From positions 1 to 35,093 of the forward strand of contig JAISBU010000020.1 of assembly GCA_031266015.1 (NCBI GenBank): a stretch of 35,093 nt of DNA, read 5' to 3'. The position numbers and the translations under genes are program-made. Below are positions 8,746 to 14,434 of the stretch, piece by piece. The first letter of the stretch is position 1. The number at the start of each line of letters is the position of its first letter. Under the pieces are notes generated by a model. The model was not told where the DNA came from, made no database searches, and saw only the letters and a program-made list of their open reading frames with translations. This DNA is from Prevotellaceae bacterium. GTDB taxonomy: Bacteria; Bacteroidota; Bacteroidia; Bacteroidales; UBA932.

Positions 8746-9783
8746 ATGACCTTACTCATCATTGTTATTATTCTCGCCATTGCCTTTGACTTTATCAATG
8801 GCTTTCACGATGCTGCCAACTCTATTGCTACGGTGGTTTCTACACGTGTATTAACCCCTTTTCAGGGCGTACTCTGGGCTGCGGTTTTTAACTTCGTAGC
8901 CTTTTTTATTGCCAAATACATTATCGGAGGGTTCGGTATTGCCGATACCGTATCAAAGGTTGTGGATATGGGTTACATGGAAAATCCTTCGCTGGTTATT
9001 ATGTCCAGCTTAATTGCGGCCATAGTGTGGAATCTGATTACCTGGTGGCTTGGTATTCCGTCCTCGTCCTCTCACACCCTTATAGGCGGATTTGCGGGAG
9101 CGGGTATTGCGGCATCGGATTTTAGCGCTATTCATTCGGGGGTAATCATCGTCATTGCCCTGTTTATTGTGGCAGCGCCGCTTATAGGTATGGTCGGCGG
9201 AAATATTATTACGCTCCTGACCTTGCATCTGGTAAAAAAGGTCAACTTTAGCAGGGCCGACAGATGGTTCAAAAGGTTGCAGCTGATTTCATCAGCCGCC
9301 CTTAGCATTGGCCACGGGTTGAACGACTCGCAGAAGGTAATGGGCATCATTGCTGCTGCACTTATTGCTGCCAGCAGCAGCAACCTTGAAGAGCTGCCCG
9401 GCTGGATGCGCATGACCTCTACATCCGAAATGCATGATTGGATTCCTATCGCTTGCTTTACCGCAATTGCCATAGGTACGCTGAGTGGCGGATGGAAAAT
9501 TATGAAAACAATGGGAAATCGTATTACAAAAATTACTCCCATAGAAGGCTTTTGCTCACAGGCAGCCGGAGCCTTAACCCTTTATATAACAGAAATACTG
9601 CACGTACCGGTGAGCACTACGCACGTTATTACCGGTAGCATTATTGGCGTAGGCTCCGTAAAACGCCTCTCTGCCGTGCGCTGGGGGGTTACCATTAACC
9701 TGCTTTGGGCATGGCTGCTTACCATACCGGTGAGCGCCCTGTTGGCCGCTTTGGTTTATTTGGCGGCAAGCGTCTGGGTGTAA
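8746..9783 (+). CDS. Inorganic phosphate transporter, PiT family
   Basis: 345-residue integral membrane permease that imports phosphate (usually as a metal-phosphate complex or by cation symport). Both inverted signature repeats are present: FDFINGFHDAANSIATVVST near the N-terminus (about 15-34) and GHGLNDSQKVMGII (about 187-200). SSSSHTLIGGFAG and VSTTHVITGSIIGVGS are the paired hairpin motifs. There are about ten hydrophobic segments. The protein is shorter than E. coli PitA but typical of Bacteroidota members. It is the last gene of the ligase-DUF47-PiT set, and an IS1595 stub begins 18 bp after its stop. Confidence 0.94.
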   Translation: MTLLIIVIILAIAFDFINGFHDAANSIATVVSTRVLTPFQGVLWAAVFNFVAFFIAKYIIGGFGIADTVSKVVDMGYMENPSLVIMSSLIAAIVWNLITWWLGIPSSSSHTLIGGFAGAGIAASDFSAIHSGVIIVIALFIVAAPLIGMVGGNIITLLTLHLVKKVNFSRADRWFKRLQLISSAALSIGHGLNDSQKVMGIIAAALIAASSSNLEELPGWMRMTSTSEMHDWIPIACFTAIAIGTLSGGWKIMKTMGNRITKITPIEGFCSQAAGALTLYITEILHVPVSTTHVITGSIIGVGSVKRLSAVRWGVTINLLWAWLLTIPVSALLAALVYLAASVWV

Positions 9784-9801
9784 ACCCTGTGCAATAATTT
9801 T

Positions 9802-9931
9802 AGATTCAAGACAACTTTAGAAAGATATTATCTTTGTAGGTTGTTATTGGACAATGAGAAATAAGTACATAAAAGTTACGCACATTTCTGAGCGTAAAAC
9901 AAGGGATATTATTCGTCTTTTACAGCAATGA
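9802..9931 (+). pseudogene. IS1595-family element, truncated 5' stub (copy 3)
   Basis: It starts with the element's terminal repeat (ATTCAAGACAACTTTAGAAAG), then the -7 box TATCTTTG (9829-9836) and the transposase start ATG at 9854 (MRNKYIKVTHISERKTRDII). Similarity to copies 1 and 2 stops at CGTCTTTT (9914-9921), the first bases of the 36-bp palindrome. The frame then runs into a TGA at 9929-9931. About 25 codons remain of a protein of some 225 residues, with no other end, so the element is dead. It is oriented opposite to the other two copies. Confidence 0.85.
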
Positions 9932-10169
9932 TGTGAGTTTGTTGTAGGAAGTTTGCTTCGACAAGTTCGGTAATACCGATATTGTTCTTTGAAAAATTTA
10001 AAAAGAGGGGAGTAAAAAATGGGTGTCCACGAAGGAGAGATGAGCGTTTTGAAGGCGGCGCAGTATTTTTTTGCCGCTCGCAAGAGAGGTCTTGATAATT
10101 TCAGTAGCCCACTGTACGCCCTGCTAACAAAGGGAGCAGTTTACTTTAGTAGCGGCTACTAGCTGCGTT
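9932..10169. other. Non-coding stretch between IS stub and fimbrillin remnant
   Basis: No coding region is supported here. Short open frames lack recognisable motifs and are interrupted by stops. The sequence is probably debris between two mobile or surface-gene remnants. Confidence 0.5.
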
Positions 10170-10418
10170 AGGGGTGTCTTCTTCCCTGCTACGGGCAACC
10201 GCAACAACGCCAATGGAGCGCTCAACGTCCAGGGCACGAACGGTTACGGCTGGAGCAGTACGCAGTATAGCGCTCCTAACGGTTACAACCTGCGCTTCAT
10301 CAGTACGGAGAGTAACCCGGCCAACAACAACAATAAGGCGAACGGCTTCCCCGTTCGCTGCGTCCAAGAAATTATCCCCCATGCTTTCCCTTTTTTTCAG
10401 TTACTAACTGCTAGTTAA
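10170..10418 (+). pseudogene. Remnant of a FISUMP/fimbrillin-like surface protein, C-terminal part
   Basis: Frame reads RGVFFPATGNRNNANGALNV, then NGYGWSST, YNLRFISTE, NPANNNNKANGFPVRCVQE and a stop. This matches the end of FISUMP (Fibrobacter succinogenes major paralogous) and fimbrillin-type proteins, whose signature is YWSS...YNLxF...NANGFSVRCV. No start codon or upstream domain remains: a stop lies a few codons before and the preceding sequence is unrelated. About 65 conserved residues survive, so this is a decayed 3' end left by deletion or by recombination between paralogues. Surface location is inferred from the family. Confidence 0.75.
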
Positions 10419-10443
10419 CTGCCCTACCAGTGCGTGAGCATAT

Positions 10444-10528
10444 TGTCATCCTGAGCTTGCCGAAGGAACTCAAGTTTGTACAATGATGATACATTACCAC
10501 AACATGAGACGCTTCGCTCAGTATGACA
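10444..10528. repeat. Dispersed palindromic intergenic repeat, copy R1
   Basis: Ends are near-perfect inverted repeats (TGTCATCCTGAGC with GCTCAGTATGACA). The inner part is CAATGATGATACATTACCAC then AACATGAGACGCTTCGCTCA, shared with 28242-28330 and more loosely with 13016-13112. It can fold into one long hairpin. Upstream CCAGTGC is also shared with the copy at 28242. Confidence 0.85.
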
Positions 10529-10630
10529 GTCGTATGTCGTGAGTTTGCTTCGCTTCGCCCGCAATGCCGTGATAACTAATGGATTAATAATTGTGAATTA
10601 TTGGGGCATTGTTAAATTCATGTAGATTTC

Positions 10631-10650
10631 TTATCTTTATAAAAAGATAA
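10631..10650 (+). promoter_or_regulatory. trxB promoter -7 region overlapping a small palindrome
   Basis: TTATCTTT-ATAA-AAAGATAA is a perfect 8-bp inverted repeat ending one base before the trxB ATG. It contains TATCTTTA, one mismatch from the TAnnTTTG -7 box. It may be the promoter, a regulator site, or both; the transcript leader would be only a few bases long. Confidence 0.4.
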
Positions 10651-10651
10651 A

Positions 10652-11623
10652 ATGGGAAACACAGAACACGTAAAATGTTTAATAGTAGGTAGCGGACCTG
10701 CTGGTTACGCTGCAGCCATATATGCATGTAGGGCAAACCTGAATCCGGTTGTGTACGAAGGCTTGGAGCCGGGTGGACAGCTTACTACAACCACAGAGGT
10801 TGAAAATTTTCCAGGATACCCTGAAGGAGTTTCAGGTCCTCAAATGATGGAGGACATGCGTAAGCAAGCGCTGCGTTTTAACGCTGATATTCGCACAGGC
10901 ATGATCGTGAAGGCCGATCTATCACAGCGACCATTTACGCTAACCGATGACAGCGGAAAGGAAATTATTGCTGAGGCTTTGATTATTGCTACCGGAGCAA
11001 CTGCAAAATATTTAGGACTGCCATCTGAGCAAAAATACCGTGGACAGGGGGTTTCCGCCTGTGCTACCTGTGATGGTTTTTTCTATCGTAAGCAGCAGGT
11101 TGCCGTTGTTGGTGGCGGCGATACCGCCTGTGAAGATGCAATCTACCTTGCAGGCATGTGTAGTAAAGTGTATTTAATTGTACGCCGTAATGTACTACGT
11201 GCTTCAAAGGCAATGCAAGAGCGCGTGCTCAACAATCCTAAAATCGAAATTTTATTCGAGCATCAAACCAAAGAAATCTTGGGAAATAATGCTGGAGTTT
11301 CAGGCGTACTTCTTACCAAAAATACGGGAGAAGAGGTTACCATTGAGGTTACCGGATTCTTTCTGGCTATAGGTCATCAACCTAATACAGAGTTATTTGC
11401 ATCATGGATAAAAACCGATGACCACGGTTATATCATTACAGAGGGCAAATCTACCCGCACCAATATTTTCGGTGTATTTGCCTGTGGTGATGTACAAGAT
11501 CCCAGCTACCGTCAAGCCATTACCGCTGCAGGTTCCGGTTGCATGGCAGCTATTGATGTGGAACGGTTTTTGAGCGAAAATTATGGTGCTGCTGTAGAAA
11601 CAAAAATTTTGGTTCAAGACTAG
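10652..11623 (+). CDS. trxB: Thioredoxin-disulfide reductase
   Basis: 323-residue FAD-dependent reductase that passes electrons from NADPH to thioredoxin in the cytoplasm. The FAD motif GSGPAGYAAAIYA (about 13-25), the redox-active pair Cys137/Cys140 in ACATCDGFF, the NADPH-binding GGGDTACEDA (about 154-163) and the C-terminal FACGDVQDPSYRQAITAAGSG are all intact. Length is normal for low-molecular-weight TrxB. The last codons (VQD and the stop) lie in the terminal inverted repeat of the neighbouring IS1595 copy (GGTTCAAGAC at 11611-11620), so the natural C-terminus was probably replaced. The change is outside the catalytic core, so activity is expected. Confidence 0.96.
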   Translation: MGNTEHVKCLIVGSGPAGYAAAIYACRANLNPVVYEGLEPGGQLTTTTEVENFPGYPEGVSGPQMMEDMRKQALRFNADIRTGMIVKADLSQRPFTLTDDSGKEIIAEALIIATGATAKYLGLPSEQKYRGQGVSACATCDGFFYRKQQVAVVGGGDTACEDAIYLAGMCSKVYLIVRRNVLRASKAMQERVLNNPKIEILFEHQTKEILGNNAGVSGVLLTKNTGEEVTIEVTGFFLAIGHQPNTELFASWIKTDDHGYIITEGKSTRTNIFGVFACGDVQDPSYRQAITAAGSGCMAAIDVERFLSENYGAAVETKILVQD

Positions 11624-12299
11624 TTAAGTGGCTTTTTTCGTAAATTCTTTAGCAAAGTTAGGTATAAGTTTTTATCCCTATGGTTGTAGCTAAATTCGCA
11701 CTCTTTTTATATGCAAGTAGAACATGTGCTTATGCACCCCTCTGAACTTTGCGAGCCGAACTTTACAAAGCCCAAAAAAAATTCAATGCCGTTGATGTGG
11801 TGGCGCTCATCGGCAAATTCATTCTGGCCATGCTGTACCCTAAAATGCTTTTTATACCCATAGTTCACCAGCCCACCGCAGGTCTTAAAACCATCGGAGT
11901 AGCTAACCGCTCCGGTGTCTGCCTTACCCTGTATAATCGGCATCAGCTCTTGCATAGAGCAACTTCTAACGACTTGCGTGTAGACCATGTCGCCCCGCTT
12001 GAGCAGGCCGAATACGGGTATTTTCCTCGTGCACCGCGCCCTCGAATGCCGCGAACGCGCCGCGCGCCAAAGTAGCTTTCGTCCAGCTCCACTTCGCCGT
12101 TTTCAAAGGGGCTTTCCGCTTCGCAGAGCTCGGCTATGCGCTCGCGAAAGGCTCCGTAAAATTTATTCACCGTTTGGCGAGAAATACTACCCGTCAACTC
12201 AGCCGTCTTTTTAGCCTCGATATCGAGGCTAAAAAGACGAATAATACCCCTCGTTTTACGCTCAGCAATGTGCGTAACTTTTATATACTTATTTTTCAT
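11620..12299 (-). pseudogene. IS1595-family transposase with several frameshifts
   Basis: Starts MKNKYIKVTHIAERKTRGII (ATG at 12297-12299) and continues through GEVELDESYFGARRVRG. At about 12018 one A is missing from an A-run, so the frame must change to continue KIPVFGLLKRGDMVYTQVV and YGYKKHFRVQHGQNEFA. A further shift near 11757 is needed for RLAKFRGVHKHMFYLH, and another near 11720 for KECEFSYNHRDKNLYL, ending LRKKPLN at 11620. Joined, the product matches an ISXO2-like transposase from end to end (about 225 residues). Three shifts make it a pseudogene. Its stop overlaps the convergent trxB stop by a few bases. Confidence 0.88.
12204..12239. repeat. 36-bp perfect palindrome inside the transposase pseudogene (copy 2)
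   Basis: Identical to 75-110 although the flanking transposase sequence differs at many positions and has lost its reading frame. It covers the codons RLFSLDIEAKKT. Confidence 0.95.
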
Positions 12300-12348
12300 T
12301 GTCCAATAATAACTTAGAGATATAAATCTTCTAAAGTTATCTTGAACC

Positions 12349-12600
12349 AAAAAGAAAATACGCCTTGTTGAGTTCATTTACCTGTTTTTGGTTCAAAAGC
12401 GGGCCTCGCCCACCTATAAGAGGCGCTACCGCACGCTGGCCGCTCACATCGGCAACTTTGAGGTTAAGACAGGCCTAAAGCTGCGCACGGACAACCTCAA
12501 TGAGGCGATGTGCGAAGAGTTTCTGCGCTACCTGCGCACCAGCGCTCGCCTGAAGGACAAGTCCAAAGGTGATGGCTTAAACCTTTTTTCAGCAATTTGA
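12349..12600 (+). pseudogene. Truncated tyrosine recombinase (phage-integrase N-terminal SAM-like domain)
   Basis: The open frame begins exactly at the end of the IS copy and reads LVEFIYLFLVQKRASPTYKR, then RYRTLAAHIGNFEVKTGLKL and EEFLRYLRTSARLKDKS before a stop at 12598-12600. This resembles the core-binding (SAM-like) domain of Bacteroidota integrases. The N-terminal arm domain and the whole catalytic domain (R..HxxR..Y) are absent, and no continuation was found in the following 200 bp. It is likely the remains of an integrase gene split by the IS insertion and later deletions. Confidence 0.6.
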
Positions 12601-12834
12601 TTGCATTCTTTGAAAGGCGAAAACAGCATCCCACCCATCGGTACCCCCAAAGAGATGGGCATCCTGGTTTATCGCGCAAAAAGGCTTTTTGAGCTACGGC
12701 ATCCGCTACGGGTTATGCTATGAAAAGAATACAATCTTATACTCACTATTATAGATAAATCCTACATTTTCTGCAGTTTGCGCATAAGATTTTTTTCTTA
12801 AACTAGGAGCGGTAATCCCGCCGGGATCACCAAG
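12601..12834. other. Non-coding stretch before a terminator
   Basis: No gene is supported. A short hairpin (GGTAATCCC with GGGATCACC, 12811-12831) sits directly before the terminator at 12835. The two may be the tail of a lost transcription unit. Confidence 0.4.
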
Positions 12835-12869
12835 CGGCGGTAACACAAACCAGTGTTACCGCCGTTTTT
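12835..12869 (+). terminator. Strong Rho-independent terminator with no intact gene upstream
   Basis: A 12-bp perfect stem (CGGCGGTAACAC with GTGTTACCGCCG), a 6-nt loop and TTTTTC. It points rightward. The nearest upstream coding sequence is the broken integrase, so the terminator outlived its gene or insulates the surface-protein cluster that follows. Confidence 0.85.
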
Positions 12870-13015
12870 CTTTTGCAGCAAAGGTTTTTAGGCAAATTTA
12901 AGCTACACAAAAAATACCACATTTGTATACTAAAAGTGGAGCGGCGCAGATAACGCCTGGGTAGCTAGTGCAGAACTGGCAGCTGAAAGCTGAAAATGAA
13001 CAGTAGGCTGCTGAC

Positions 13016-13112
13016 TGTTGCTATCCTGAACGAAGTGAGGTAACCTCATGCTTGCGCCATGATGATACTTTATCACAACTCTGAGATTGACTTCGTTTTG
13101 CTCAGCAGGACA
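13016..13112. repeat. Dispersed palindromic intergenic repeat, copy R2 (diverged)
   Basis: CTATCCTGAACGAAGTGAGG at the left and TTTTGCTCAGCAGGACA at the right match the ends of the copies at 10444 and 28242. The centre CCATGATGATACTTTATCAC also matches. Downstream AAATCGTCAATAG recurs after copy R3. It is the most decayed of the three. Confidence 0.7.
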
Positions 13113-13291
13113 TCCCCCACGCACCGATAAATCGTCAATAGTAAATTAGTAGCCGGTTAGGCTTTTCTTAAGTACTATAATCATCTGTATATTAGATAGT
13201 TATAATATCGTACTGAAGCCAGGTTGCTGGTGGTTGCCCGTAAACATGGGGAATAATTGGGTCAAAACCCTGTTTAAATCCCTTAAATCAG

Positions 13292-13322
13292 TTGCTTTTC
13301 AGCCATAAAAATCTTACATTTG
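13292..13322 (+). promoter_or_regulatory. Bacteroidota-type promoter of the porP/sprF-like gene
   Basis: -33 TTG (13292-13294) and -7 TACATTTG (13315-13322) are separated by 20 bp, close to the Bacteroidota sigma-70 consensus. The -7 box lies 39 bp before the ATG at 13362. It may also serve the downstream surface-protein genes. Confidence 0.65.
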
Positions 13323-13361
13323 CGTGTTTAAACACATGCCTTACGCAAAGATAAATTGCCC

Positions 13362-14327
13362 ATGACCAGGTGCATCAAACTACTACTGCTGTCGCTACTG
13401 CTATACGCCACACAGGCCGCAGCGCAGCAAGATATTCAAATCAGCCAGTACATGTTCAACGGGCTGGCGCTGAATCCGGCCCTGTCCGGTGGCCGGGAGG
13501 CGCCGAATATTCAGCTGCTGTACCGCCAGCAGTGGGTGGGCATGGACGGAGCGCCCCAAACCATAATGGGCTCCATGGATGGCACCGTGAACAAGTCCAA
13601 CAGCGCGGGCCTGGGCGTGCAGGTGTTCAACGACCGTATTGGGGCGCTGAACAACACGGGCGCCTACCTTTCGTACGCCTTCCGCTTTAGGCTCAACGAG
13701 CTGGACGACAGGCTAAACCTGGGTTTGGCAGCGGGAACGCAAGTGGAATCTTTTGCAGGTTATGACTTCAACGCAACGGGCAGCGACGGGCAGCCCATTT
13801 ATGATCCGGACGAGGTGCTTGGCTCGGAAACCACCTTCCGCCCCGACTTCCGGGTGGGCGTTTTTTACAGCATGGGGCAGATCTTTTATGCGGGCGTATC
13901 CATGACCAACATGGGCTCTTTTCTGGTAGATACCCTGCAAAATCCTTACGTATACGTTAACGTGGGCGGCCGCTACTGGTTCAACGAGAAGTGGTCGTTG
14001 AGGCCCTCGCTGCTCTACGGGCAGCCCCTTAAGGGCAGCGGAACCGTGGATGTGAACCTGGCGGCGGGCTACGCAGACAGGTTTTGGTTTGGCCTTTCAA
14101 CGCGCGTGGGCATGCCTATCGGCGCTAAAGCTACGGGCAGTACGCAGGCCTTCAGCTCCGTTTCGGCAATGGCAGAAATCTGGATAACCAGGGTGATGCG
14201 CCTGGGCTACTGCTACGAGTACGGCCTGAACCGCCTGGCCGGCGTGCAGAGCGGAACGCACGAGGTTTCGCTGGGCTTTACGCTGCCCACCAAGCTGGAG
14301 CGCTACCGCAACCCGCGTGACTTTTAG
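13362..14327 (+). CDS. PorP/SprF family type IX secretion system membrane protein
   Basis: 321-residue outer-membrane beta-barrel protein. A signal peptide (TRCIKLLLLSLLLYATQAAA) precedes the family N-terminus QQDIQISQYMFNGLALNPAL. The body has alternating amphipathic strands, and the end reads HEVSLGFTLPTK, as in PorP/SprF. Members help secrete and attach T9SS cargo with gliding-type (type B) C-termini, and SprF-like genes often sit beside their large cargo gene, as here. ATG 13362 is preferred over a TTG two codons upstream because it starts the signal peptide directly. Its GC content is visibly higher than that of the neighbouring genes. Confidence 0.93.
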   Translation: MTRCIKLLLLSLLLYATQAAAQQDIQISQYMFNGLALNPALSGGREAPNIQLLYRQQWVGMDGAPQTIMGSMDGTVNKSNSAGLGVQVFNDRIGALNNTGAYLSYAFRFRLNELDDRLNLGLAAGTQVESFAGYDFNATGSDGQPIYDPDEVLGSETTFRPDFRVGVFYSMGQIFYAGVSMTNMGSFLVDTLQNPYVYVNVGGRYWFNEKWSLRPSLLYGQPLKGSGTVDVNLAAGYADRFWFGLSTRVGMPIGAKATGSTQAFSSVSAMAEIWITRVMRLGYCYEYGLNRLAGVQSGTHEVSLGFTLPTKLERYRNPRDF

Positions 14328-14337
14328 CGCGCGGCGC

Positions 14338-14376
14338 TACCCCACCCGCTTATGGTTGGTGGGCGGTATTATTTCT
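14338..14376 (+). terminator. Possible weak terminator after porP-like gene
   Basis: TACC-CCACC pairs with GGTGG-GC-GGTA, with a two-base bulge, and a T-rich tail follows. It may reduce rather than stop read-through into the giant surface-protein gene. Confidence 0.35.
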
Positions 14377-14434
14377 TTCGCTAAGATTTTGAACTACTTA
14401 AGACAACCTGATGTTACAATATAACTTTCTCGGC

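Larger units (their letters stand above)
11611..12348 (-). mobile_element. IS1595-family insertion sequence, end-to-end but inactive (copy 2)
   Basis: 738-bp element bounded by GGTTCAAGAC (11611-11620, inside trxB) and GGTTCAAGATAACTTTAGAAG read on the minus strand (12348-12328). Only about the outer 9-10 bp of the two ends match well. No convincing target duplication is seen: the flanks AAAATTTT and AAAAAGAA agree only in the first four bases. A truncated integrase starts at the right flank, so a deletion beside the element is likely. The transposase -7 box is decayed relative to the other two copies. Confidence 0.85.

Noticed and set aside
10174..10407. 77-codon ATG-started frame over the fimbrillin remnant.
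   Set aside because: It is out of phase with the frame that carries the recognisable FISUMP C-terminus.
11603..12356. Possible 8-bp target duplication around IS copy 2 (AAAATTTT / AAAAAGAA).
   Set aside because: Only the first four bases agree, all A; an adjacent deletion explains the absence better.
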